A DNA stretch of 9,322 nt from Thermotoga sp. Lineage in GTDB: Bacteria; Thermotogota; Thermotogae; B3-G13. The position numbers and the translations under genes were made by a program. The stretch lies in contig QNAT01000022.1 of the NCBI GenBank assembly GCA_003641555.1, forward strand, positions 1 through 9,322. Direction: 5' to 3'. Below the pieces are notes generated by a model. It had not been told where the DNA came from, did no database searches, and saw nothing but the letters and a program-made list of their open reading frames with translations. Positions 1 through 5,825 of this stretch are shown one piece after another. Within the stretch, counting starts at the first letter, position 1, and the number at the start of each line of letters is the position of its first letter.

Positions 1-1
1 C

Positions 2-253
2 CTGGTTACAGTCTACATCTATGCATTTATGATAGGATGGAATGAATATATGTTTGCATCCATATTCTTACGGGGTCTTCCAAAATTGTATACACTCCCA
101 TTTGGACTTAACGAACTGTTTTACACAGAACATTCGGTATGGGGAAGGATGATGGCAGCTTCTATACTCACTGCAGTTCCAGTGGTTGTGATGTTCATGA
201 TATTTGAAAGATATCTTACATCCGGGTTAACCATCGGAGGTGTAAAGGAATAA
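2..253 (+). CDS. Carbohydrate ABC transporter permease, MalG type (C-terminal part)
   Basis: This is the last 83 codons of an inner-membrane permease of a binding-protein-dependent sugar importer. The reading frame is open from base 2, so the gene begins outside the window; the ATG at 29 is internal. Visible family features are a hydrophobic helix running into a WNEY segment, a LPFGL stretch, a WGRMMAAS segment followed by a second hydrophobic helix (about residues 60-72), and the ending GLTIGGVKE. That ending matches the usual MalG/LacG/UgpE C-terminus (GLT-x-GAVKG). The EAA loop that contacts the ATPase would lie upstream and is not visible. The substrate cannot be read from this fragment. 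It is followed after 15-18 bases by a glycosyltransferase gene on the same strand, so it is probably in the same transcript, and the imported sugar may be linked to the solute pathway encoded next. Family call is secure; substrate unknown. Confidence 0.9.
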   Translation: MVTVYIYAFMIGWNEYMFASIFLRGLPKLYTLPFGLNELFYTEHSVWGRMMAASILTAVPVVVMFMIFERYLTSGLTIGGVKE

Positions 254-271
254 TACTGCGGAGGTTTTATG

Positions 272-1633
272 ATGAGAAGCATCGGAATTTGTCACTATAA
301 AGTTGGAGGGACCGATGGAGTTTCTCTGGAGATAGATAAGTGGAAAAAGGTTTTGGAAAAAATGGGATATGAGGTATACCTTTGTGCCGGTAGCTCAGGA
401 AGTGAAGAAGGCTTTCTGATTGAAGAATTATATCATCATCGTGAAGACATCGAGAGAATTAGTAAGAATGCATTCTTTAAATTCATCGATTACGCTAATG
501 AGATTGAATTCAAGGAAGAGATATACGAGTTGGCTAAAAAGATAGAAAACGCATTGAAGTCATTTATCAAGAAGAGATCTATCGATCTCATAATTGTCGA
601 TAATATCTGGTCCATTGGGGCAAATCTGCCGGCTGCCGTGGCATTGACTGAGGTAGTTAAAGATTTGGGGATTCCGGCGATCGGACATCATCATGATTTC
701 TACTGGGAGAGGGTAAATAATAATGCACCAACCTGTGGGGCAGCCGAAGGGATAATAGAGCATTTTCTCCCTCCAAAAAACCCGCTCATAAAGCACGTTG
801 TAATAAACAGTTTGGCACAAAAGGAACTTTTCACAAGAAAAGGGATAGAATCGATTATCGTACCCAACGTCTTCGAATTCGATGGAGCATCATGGACTCA
901 AGATGAATATAATGAAGATTTTAGAAAGGCAATAGGAATCAAGGAAAAAGATATCATTGTATTGCAGGCTACCCGTGTTGTAAAGCGAAAAGGCATCGAA
1001 TTGGCAATTGACTTCGTTAAAGAAGTCAGCAGGCCGAAATATACCGAGAAAATCAAGAAGAAAGGTCTTTACAATGGAAAAGAATTCGATGACGATAGCA
1101 AAATCGTTCTGGTTATGGCAGGATATTCAGAGGATAAAACCGAATCTTATCTCAATTTATTGAAGAAGAAGGTAAAGGAAGAAGGAATCGAAGCACGATA
1201 TATAAGTGATATCATTGGAGCGAGCAGAGGATTGAGAAATGGTAAAAAAATATATTCGCTCTGGGATACATACATCTTTGCTGATCTTGTAACCTATCCA
1301 TCTCTTCATGAAGGGTGGGGTAATCAGTTTTTAGAAGCCATAAGAGCAAGACTCCCGATCGTACTTTTCGAGTATGATGTGTATAAATCGGATATCAAGG
1401 AAAGAGGATTTGATGTGATTTCCCTGGGAGACAAGATTATGGGAAGAGACGGTAGAGGATTGGTAAAGATAAAACATGAATCTTTAGTGGAATCCGCCTG
1501 TAGAGCAGTCGATTACCTTACTAATGCACATTTACGAGCGAAGATGGTAGAACATAACTTCGATCTTGGGAGAAGATATTATTCTCTGCAAGCTTTAGAA
1601 GACTATTTGAGGGAGATCTTCTCAACTCATTAA
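272..1633 (+). CDS. GT4 glycosyltransferase, mannosylglucosylglycerate synthase-like (MggS/MggA family)
   Basis: A 453-residue cytoplasmic GT-B glycosyltransferase. The N-terminal domain opens with a strand followed by a glycine-rich acceptor loop (HYKVGGTDGVSLE, about residues 8-20) and carries an unusual HHHDFYWER segment near 139-147. The C-terminal GT4 domain begins around 229 with LQATRVVKRKG, which holds the basic residues that contact the nucleotide-sugar phosphates. It contains the E-x7-E motif in HEGWGNQFLEA (Glu 347 and 355), typical of retaining GT4 enzymes. The TDGVSLE and HHHDFYWER segments recall the Thermotogales enzymes that add mannose from GDP-mannose to glucosylglycerate (MggS) or glucosyl-3-phosphoglycerate (MggA). 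The downstream gene, for a glucosylglycerate synthase-like enzyme, fits that role. Start: GGAGG at 260-264 lies 7 nt from the ATG at 272 and only 4 nt from the ATG at 269, so 272 is preferred. The GT4 assignment is firm; the MGG substrate is inference, and another sugar acceptor is possible. Confidence 0.8.
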   Translation: MRSIGICHYKVGGTDGVSLEIDKWKKVLEKMGYEVYLCAGSSGSEEGFLIEELYHHREDIERISKNAFFKFIDYANEIEFKEEIYELAKKIENALKSFIKKRSIDLIIVDNIWSIGANLPAAVALTEVVKDLGIPAIGHHHDFYWERVNNNAPTCGAAEGIIEHFLPPKNPLIKHVVINSLAQKELFTRKGIESIIVPNVFEFDGASWTQDEYNEDFRKAIGIKEKDIIVLQATRVVKRKGIELAIDFVKEVSRPKYTEKIKKKGLYNGKEFDDDSKIVLVMAGYSEDKTESYLNLLKKKVKEEGIEARYISDIIGASRGLRNGKKIYSLWDTYIFADLVTYPSLHEGWGNQFLEAIRARLPIVLFEYDVYKSDIKERGFDVISLGDKIMGRDGRGLVKIKHESLVESACRAVDYLTNAHLRAKMVEHNFDLGRRYYSLQALEDYLREIFSTH

Positions 1634-1638
1634 AGGAG
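1632..1638 (+). promoter_or_regulatory. Ribosome binding site that favours a TTG start for the GT-A gene
   Basis: AAAGGAG overlaps the stop codon of the GT4 gene. Its last G is the first base of the upstream in-frame GTG (1638), which is therefore too close to be used. The in-frame TTG at 1647 lies 8 nt downstream, a normal distance. This argues for translation from TTG 1647 and for coupling to the upstream gene. Confidence 0.65.
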
Positions 1639-1646
1639 TGAATGAT

Positions 1647-2831
1647 TTGAACAATTTACCGAAAACAATTCTTGATAGTGTAACAGGAAAATTCGATATA
1701 GTGATCGGTATTCCCAGCTTCAACAATCGATCTACTATAGCTTTTGTAGCAGAGATGGCATCGGCAGGGATACATAAATATTTTCCCGATTCGAGCTGCA
1801 TCCTTGTAAATGCTGATGGAGATTCAGAGGATCTGACTACTGATGCATTTCTACAATCGAAGACAGATTTTGAGAAAGTAGCATTCATTTATGAGGGAAT
1901 ACCTGGTAAGGGGAGTGCAATACATTCCATATTAGAATTATCCGAAGAGGTATCTGCAAAGGCAATTGTCTTAGTGGATTCTGATCTGCGCAGTATCAAA
2001 CCCTGGTGGCTTGAGAGATTTGTGAAACCTGTATTTTCAGAAACCGAGTATGTTACTCCATTTTATACTCGTGATAAGTACGATGGTACAATAACAAATC
2101 AGATATGTTATCCTTTGACAACGGTACTCTATGGTCTGAAGATCAGGCAACCTATAGGTGGAGATTTTGCGATCAGCTCTCGTTTAAGGAAAATTTTGCT
2201 TCAAAAGAAATGGCCTCCAAATGCTTATCGTTTTGGTGTAGATATATGGATGACGACGATAGCCATAAATGAAACGTCAAGGGTCATACAAGCCGCTCTT
2301 GGTGCGAAGATCCACGATGTTAAAGATCCTGGTAAGCAGCTTTCTGCGATGTTTGGAGAGGTCGTATCAACGTTGTTTAAATTGATGGAGGATTATGAGG
2401 AAATTTGGAAACAGCGTTCGAAGATTGAAGAATGCGAGATCTACGGTCAAATACCCGATGTTAAACCTGAATCCATAGTTGTTGATGTATATAATCTAAG
2501 GCGTAAGTTTGAAAAAGGTCTACAGGAGAATCTCCAGGAAATAGAATATTACCTGCCAAAGAATATCATTGAGTATATAATAAAATACAAAGAAGATATT
2601 AAGATCGATGATGAACTGTGGGTAGACCTTACATATGCATTTATCCTGGCAGCCCATGAAACGAGAGAATACGAGAAGATAGCAAAACTGATGTTACCGT
2701 TCTATTTTGGAAGGATCGAGTATTTTGTGAGAAACACTCGGAAAATCAGTAATGAAAGAGCAGAACACATGATAAATGAACAAATAAAGTATTTCCTAAA
2801 AAAGAAAGAAACCCTGGTAAGCAGGTGGTAA
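1647..2831 (+). CDS. GT-A glycosyltransferase, glucosylglycerate/mannosylglycerate synthase-like (Ggs/GpgS/Mgs group)
   Basis: A cytoplasmic 394-residue enzyme expected to transfer a hexose from a nucleotide sugar to D-glycerate or 3-phosphoglycerate. Visible motifs, in order, are a first strand VIGIPSFNN (about 19-27), the GKG donor loop (87-89), a VLVDSDLRSI metal-binding segment with DSD at 111-113, the QPIGGDFAIS acceptor loop (168-177), FGVDIWM (196-202), and a histidine in AKIHDVKD (His 223) placed like the metal ligand of GpgS-type enzymes. From about 245 on it is all helical. The stretch from DELWVDLTYAF to the end resembles, from memory, the C-terminal helical domain of Rhodothermus mannosylglycerate synthase (GT78), which has a similar length of 397. 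No phosphatase gene is nearby, so a one-step glucosylglycerate synthase (Ggs) is more economical than GpgS plus phosphatase. Donor and acceptor are inferred. The upstream GTG 1638 is an alternative start. Confidence 0.78.
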   Translation: MNNLPKTILDSVTGKFDIVIGIPSFNNRSTIAFVAEMASAGIHKYFPDSSCILVNADGDSEDLTTDAFLQSKTDFEKVAFIYEGIPGKGSAIHSILELSEEVSAKAIVLVDSDLRSIKPWWLERFVKPVFSETEYVTPFYTRDKYDGTITNQICYPLTTVLYGLKIRQPIGGDFAISSRLRKILLQKKWPPNAYRFGVDIWMTTIAINETSRVIQAALGAKIHDVKDPGKQLSAMFGEVVSTLFKLMEDYEEIWKQRSKIEECEIYGQIPDVKPESIVVDVYNLRRKFEKGLQENLQEIEYYLPKNIIEYIIKYKEDIKIDDELWVDLTYAFILAAHETREYEKIAKLMLPFYFGRIEYFVRNTRKISNERAEHMINEQIKYFLKKKETLVSRW

Positions 2832-2834
2832 AGA

Positions 2835-3674
2835 TTGATTCTAACCAAGTTGAGGGGCTTATACAGATCTTTAAGTAACACGGAAAAGCGTGTTGCTGAT
2901 TATTTGTTAGAGCGTCCCGATGATGTCATCCATTATTCCATAACCGAGCTCGCTCATTTTGCAGATGTCAGTGAAACAACTGTGTATCGAGTTGTTAGAA
3001 AATTAGAGTTCAATGGATACCAGGAATTTAAGATAAATCTTGCGAGGGAACTTGCCATTCCGAGACCCATCGTATCGAAAGCATTAAGTATAGATAGTAA
3101 GGTAGAAGATGTGTTGAGCAAGGTGGTAAACGATGATATACAGGCTATAAGGGATACTGCTGAGGTTCTTAAATCTGAAGATGTTAAACGTGTAGCCGAT
3201 AGGATGTTACATTCAAAGCGCGTGGTTTTTTTCGGTGTGGGAAACTCCGGGAAGATCGCTGAAGAAGCCGCGGCGCGTTTTGCACGAACTGGTATTTATA
3301 CCAATGCCTATATCGATCCTTATATGCAAGTTATAGTAGGTTCTATGCTCGACGAAGACGATATGGCAATTGCAATTTCACATAGTGGAACAATAAGAGA
3401 TACTGTAAAATCACTTCAAGTTGCAAAAGACGCTGGTGCCTTTACCGCTTCTATAACGAGCGGGATGAATTCACCAATAGTTCATGCATCTGATATCGTA
3501 CTCTACAGCTCTACCCGTCCTGCTCCTTATATGGAAGAGTTCACGAGTTCACGCATTCCAGAAATGCTGGTTCTGGATGTACTATTCACGGTGGTAACTC
3601 TGGAAGCCTATAAAGAGCATCCTGATATGTTCCATAAGATAGATAAAGTATTAAAACCAAAGAGATATCTTTAA
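2835..3674 (+). CDS. RpiR/MurR family transcriptional regulator with SIS domain
   Basis: A 279-residue DNA-binding regulator. Residues 1-77 form the RpiR-type N-terminal helix-turn-helix domain: LSNTEKRVADYLLERPDDV, then SITELAHFADVSETTVYRVVRKLEFNG as the helix-turn-helix, then QEFKINLAREL. Residues about 125-255 are a SIS (sugar isomerase) domain with the glycine-rich VFFGVGNSGKIAEE and the phosphosugar-binding SHSGTIRDT segment. In this family the SIS domain binds a sugar phosphate that alters DNA binding. The start is a TTG at 2835; AGGTGG at 2823-2828, inside the end of the preceding gene, gives a 6-nt spacer, and only 3 bases separate the two genes. As the last gene of the run it probably autoregulates the importer and the two glycosyltransferase genes. 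The effector and operator cannot be read here. The family call is very secure. Confidence 0.93.
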   Translation: MILTKLRGLYRSLSNTEKRVADYLLERPDDVIHYSITELAHFADVSETTVYRVVRKLEFNGYQEFKINLARELAIPRPIVSKALSIDSKVEDVLSKVVNDDIQAIRDTAEVLKSEDVKRVADRMLHSKRVVFFGVGNSGKIAEEAAARFARTGIYTNAYIDPYMQVIVGSMLDEDDMAIAISHSGTIRDTVKSLQVAKDAGAFTASITSGMNSPIVHASDIVLYSSTRPAPYMEEFTSSRIPEMLVLDVLFTVVTLEAYKEHPDMFHKIDKVLKPKRYL

Positions 3675-3722
3675 AAATAAGTAGTCATCTGCGAAATGCC
3701 AATTCATTTTTGAGCCCACCAA

Positions 3723-3763
3723 TTCATGTTCATTTCTTTTGTCTTGATACAAAAGAAACGAAC
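3723..3763 (+). repeat. Intergenic hairpin repeat, copy 1
   Basis: An inverted repeat with a left arm at 3728-3742 (GTTCATTTCTTTTGT), a 6-nt loop CTTGAT, and a right arm at 3749-3763. The 15-bp stem has a single mismatch. The stretch 3723-3752 recurs at 4109-4138 with one substitution in 30 bases. Together with the palindrome just downstream it resembles, from memory, repeats scattered between genes in Bacteroidetes and related genomes. It is not followed by a clear T-run, so it is not a textbook terminator, though it could end the upstream transcript. Confidence 0.8.
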
Positions 3764-3784
3764 CAAAGAAAAGATCAAGGCTAG

Positions 3785-3899
3785 TACGAAATTTGCTAGA
3801 ATTCTTCGCAAAAATGCTAAAAATGATAAACTCGCTTCGCTCAGACAGTATCATTTTCTTAACGCATTTTTCCTCGAATTCCTTAACGCAAATTTCGTA
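3785..3899. repeat. 115-bp imperfect palindrome
   Basis: The outer arms are perfect over 12 bp (TACGAAATTTGC at 3785-3796 and GCAAATTTCGTA at 3888-3899). Further paired blocks occur inwards: GAATTC on both sides, AAAAATGC with GCATTTTT, and AAATGATA (3821-3828) with TATCATTT (3849-3856). The apex is the motif ctcgcttcgctcag. Small bulges offset the arms. As RNA or single-stranded DNA it would form one long hairpin. With copy 1 of the hairpin repeat it probably makes a composite repetitive element spanning about 3723-3902. Confidence 0.8.
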
Positions 3900-3962
3900 A
3901 TGCCAGCTTAAAGTCAAAACCCCAACAGGACAATTTCATCTTACACCATACATACCCATAAC

Positions 3963-4061
3963 CGTAGGGACATAACTTTAACGTCACCGTCCATTTCGCC
4001 AAAGGCGAATGATATTATGGAACTTCGTTCCATCGGACAGGTTTAAAAACCTGTCCCTACG
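3963..4061. repeat. REP-like unit of 99 nt bounded by CGTAGGGACA / TGTCCCTACG
   Basis: Perfect 10-bp inverted repeats at 3963-3972 and 4052-4061 enclose three consecutive hairpins. These are TTCGCC-AAA-GGCGAA (3995-4009), ATGGAAC-TTC-GTTCCAT (4017-4033) and GGACAGGTTT-AA-AAACCTGTCC (4035-4056). The last hairpin shares its right arm with the outer repeat, so the two cannot form fully at once. The layout is like palindromic intergenic elements of the REP/BIME kind. No associated transposase (RAYT) is in the window. Confidence 0.75.
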
Positions 4062-4108
4062 ACTTTTTTGAAACGATTGTATCTTAACGTTCTGTTTTCA
4101 AATATCCC

Positions 4109-4149
4109 TTCATGTTCATTTCATTTGTCTTGATACAAGTCAAATGAAA
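4109..4149 (+). repeat. Intergenic hairpin repeat, copy 2
   Basis: Bases 4109-4138 repeat 3723-3752 with one T-to-A change. The right arm has changed to match. The stem is TTTCATTTG (4119-4127) with CAAATGAAA (4141-4149), a T-T mismatch, then CTTG (4129-4132) with CAAG (4136-4139) around an ATA loop. This copy lacks the long palindrome that follows copy 1. Confidence 0.75.
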
Positions 4150-4209
4150 ACATTAAATTGCCACAAAGACTTAATAGATGTTAGACCTTAACCAATGTTA
4201 GATTGAATG

Positions 4210-4233
4210 CCCATCCACCCATCTACCCATTTA
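4210..4233 (+). repeat. Three tandem 8-bp units (CCCATCCA, CCCATCTA, CCCATTTA)
   Basis: Three head-to-tail 8-bp units share CCCAT and a final A and differ at one to two positions. This is a short degenerate tandem repeat with no evident function. Confidence 0.6.
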
Positions 4234-4279
4234 CTTCTTAATTGTTTTTTACTTTCTCATATGAAGTATTTGTAGGAAT

Positions 4280-4318
4280 ATTTGACAGAAGAATCACTCA
4301 ATTTAGAAAATGTCAAAT
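4280..4318. promoter_or_regulatory. Inverted repeat ATTTGACA / TGTCAAAT containing a -35-like box
   Basis: Perfect 8-bp arms lie at 4280-4287 and 4311-4318. The left arm includes a consensus TTGACA (4282-4287), with TAGAAA 16 bases on (4304-4309) as a weak -10. It could be a secondary promoter for cysS overlaid by an operator-like dyad, or simply part of the repetitive DNA. The evidence is weak. Confidence 0.3.
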
Positions 4319-4359
4319 GTTAAGATACGACCCCCTACGACCAGTTGATCCCAGAATTG

Positions 4360-4388
4360 TTGCTTAAACTCTTTCAATGATGTAAAAT
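4360..4388 (+). promoter_or_regulatory. Probable cysS promoter
   Basis: TTGCTT (4360-4365) and TAAAAT (4383-4388, five of six matches to TATAAT) are separated by 17 bases. The -10 box is preceded by TG with no extra base, so it is not a canonical extended -10. It would start a transcript near 4395, leaving a leader of about 25-30 nt before the cysS start. Confidence 0.5.
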
Positions 4389-4409
4389 AATAAACGAAAA
4401 GGTAATATC

Positions 4410-4415
4410 GAGGGG
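4410..4415 (+). promoter_or_regulatory. Ribosome binding site that selects the second cysS ATG
   Basis: GAGGGG directly abuts the ATG at 4416, leaving no spacer, but lies 6 nt before the in-frame ATG at 4422. Initiation at 4422 is therefore more likely, and it gives an N-terminus (MLIYNTLT) typical of CysS. Confidence 0.7.
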
Positions 4416-4421
4416 ATGAAA

Positions 4422-5825
4422 ATGCTCATTTACAACACATTAACGAACAAAAAGGAGTTATTTGAACCGATAGAAGAAAAGAAGGTCCGTATGTACGTCT
4501 GCGGACCAACTGTTTATGATAGGATACACATAGGCAATGCGAGAACGGCAATGGTATTCGATGCATTTCGTAGATATCTGGAGTACAGAGGATATGAAGT
4601 CGTCTATGTTCAGAATATAACGGATGTAGAAGATAAGATAATAAATAGAATGAAAGAGGAAAATCGTTCTTTTGAGGAAATAACAGAGGAATATACGGAC
4701 TCTTATTTTGAAGATGCAAATGCTCTTGGCATAAAGGAGCCTACTTACGCTCCTAAAACCACAGAATACATAAATGATATTGTTGAATTTATAACAGATC
4801 TCATATCCAATGGGCATGCCTATCAGGTGGATGGTGATGTGTACTTCCGTGTCAAATCCTATTTGAAATATGGGCAGCTGTCCAATCGAAGTGTAGATGA
4901 TATGCTGGTTGGAGCGAGGATCGAAGTAAATGAGAAAAAGGAAGATCCACTCGATTTTGCACTCTGGAAGTCTGCTAAACCTGGTGAACCCAAATGGAAC
5001 AGTCCCTGGGGTGAGGGTAGGCCTGGATGGCATATAGAATGCTCTACTATGGCAAACGTTCTTCTCGGTGATACATTCGATATCCACTGTGGTGGAACTG
5101 ATCTGATCTTCCCTCATCATGAAAACGAACGAGCACAGTCGGAATCCCGCACAGGAAAAACGATGGCAAAATACTGGATGCATAGTGGTATGGTGGAGTT
5201 TGGAGGAGATAAAATGTCCAAATCTATAGGGAATGTGAAGTATATCGAGCAGTTGTTAACCCTGTACGATAGACCTACCATAAGATTCTATCTCTTATCC
5301 AAACACTACAGGTCTCCGATAGGATTTTCTGTAGCACGCTTAGAAGAATCTAAAAGTGCGGTTCGGAGGATTTACAATGCTATATCGATGGTGGAAGAAC
5401 AACTTCCTCAGGAAGTGAAAGAAGGAAGGTATGATGAAGAGGAAAATGAACAATTCAATGCTGAGATAGAGAAGTATCTCGATGATGACTTCAATACACC
5501 AGCAGCGTTTGGAGTGATATTCGATATGGTCAAGAATACAAATTCCCTCCTTAGTTCAAGCATTGGGAATGCTGAAAAGATGAGGCTTTTGGCATACTAT
5601 CACTTGATAAAGAAATGGGGAAAGTTGTTCGATATCTTTCAAGGAAGTAAACAGGTGGACAATAGGCTTGCTGTAAAACTAATAGAGCTGCTGTTAGATA
5701 TAAGACAAAAGGCAAGAGACGAAGAAAATTGGAAGATCGCTGATGAGATAAGAAATGGCTTGAATTTTATCGGTATTGCCATTATGGATACACCAAATGG
5801 TACGAAATGGAGATATTCAACATAA
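4422..5825 (+). CDS. cysS: Cysteinyl-tRNA synthetase
   Basis: A cytoplasmic class I aminoacyl-tRNA synthetase of 467 residues, close to the 461 of E. coli, that charges tRNA-Cys with cysteine using ATP. Signatures are complete: MYVCGPTVYDRIHIGNART at the N-terminus, holding the HIGH-type motif as HIGN (about 36-39), and KMSKS at 264-268. The zinc ligands expected for the family are present as Cys27, Cys207 (HIECSTM), His232 and Glu236 (FPHHENE). The C-terminal half is the usual helical anticodon-binding bundle ending in GTKWRYST. It is preceded by a promoter candidate and no T-box or other long leader. The next gene starts 19 bases before this one ends, so it probably heads the operon of four. 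Nothing is truncated or missing. Confidence 0.98.
   Translation: MLIYNTLTNKKELFEPIEEKKVRMYVCGPTVYDRIHIGNARTAMVFDAFRRYLEYRGYEVVYVQNITDVEDKIINRMKEENRSFEEITEEYTDSYFEDANALGIKEPTYAPKTTEYINDIVEFITDLISNGHAYQVDGDVYFRVKSYLKYGQLSNRSVDDMLVGARIEVNEKKEDPLDFALWKSAKPGEPKWNSPWGEGRPGWHIECSTMANVLLGDTFDIHCGGTDLIFPHHENERAQSESRTGKTMAKYWMHSGMVEFGGDKMSKSIGNVKYIEQLLTLYDRPTIRFYLLSKHYRSPIGFSVARLEESKSAVRRIYNAISMVEEQLPQEVKEGRYDEEENEQFNAEIEKYLDDDFNTPAAFGVIFDMVKNTNSLLSSSIGNAEKMRLLAYYHLIKKWGKLFDIFQGSKQVDNRLAVKLIELLLDIRQKARDEENWKIADEIRNGLNFIGIAIMDTPNGTKWRYST

Larger units (their letters stand above)
4079..4328. mobile_element. Possible non-coding element with 10-bp terminal inverted repeats (MITE-like)
   Basis: GTATCTTAAC at 4079-4088 is the exact reverse complement of GTTAAGATAC at 4319-4328, and the similarity fades just inside. 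The 250 bases between them code for nothing. They contain hairpin repeat copy 2, a tandem 8-mer, and a smaller inverted repeat at 4280-4318. I see no target-site duplication, so a miniature transposable element is only one explanation. A 10-bp inverted match in AT-rich DNA could also be chance. Confidence 0.3.
3675..4421. other. Gene-free intergenic region rich in inverted repeats
   Basis: About 750 bases between the RpiR gene and cysS contain no convincing coding sequence. The region is AT-rich and made of stacked repetitive elements, listed separately: two hairpin repeat copies, a 115-bp palindrome, a REP-like unit, a possible element with 10-bp terminal inverted repeats, and a short tandem repeat. 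The last 60 bases hold the likely cysS promoter and ribosome binding site. No T-box leader, tRNA or transposase was seen. Confidence 0.85.

Noticed and set aside
269..271. ATG at 269 as start of the GT4 gene
   Set aside because: It is only 4 nt from GGAGG, whereas the adjacent in-frame ATG at 272 has a normal 7-nt spacing. The difference is one residue and remains uncertain.
3726..3911. 61-codon open frame on the + strand in the gene-free region
   Set aside because: It is laid over hairpin copy 1 and the 115-bp palindrome, has no ribosome binding site, and its Lys/Phe-rich product is what such repeats encode by chance. An overlapping 88-codon frame on the opposite strand (3651-3917) has the same explanation.
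4085..4421. T-box or other riboswitch leader for cysS
   Set aside because: No T-box consensus, specifier stem or terminator/antiterminator pair with a T-run was seen, and the likely transcript start leaves a leader of only about 30 nt.
3675..4421. CRISPR array or small structured RNA gene
   Set aside because: Repeats are few, unevenly spaced and palindromic rather than regularly spaced direct repeats, and no tRNA-like or known RNA fold was recognised.
4458..5183. Long antisense open frame (241 codons) inside cysS
   Set aside because: CysS is complete with all motifs in the sense frame. The antisense product is Cys/Ile/Phe-rich with no recognisable domain or ribosome site.
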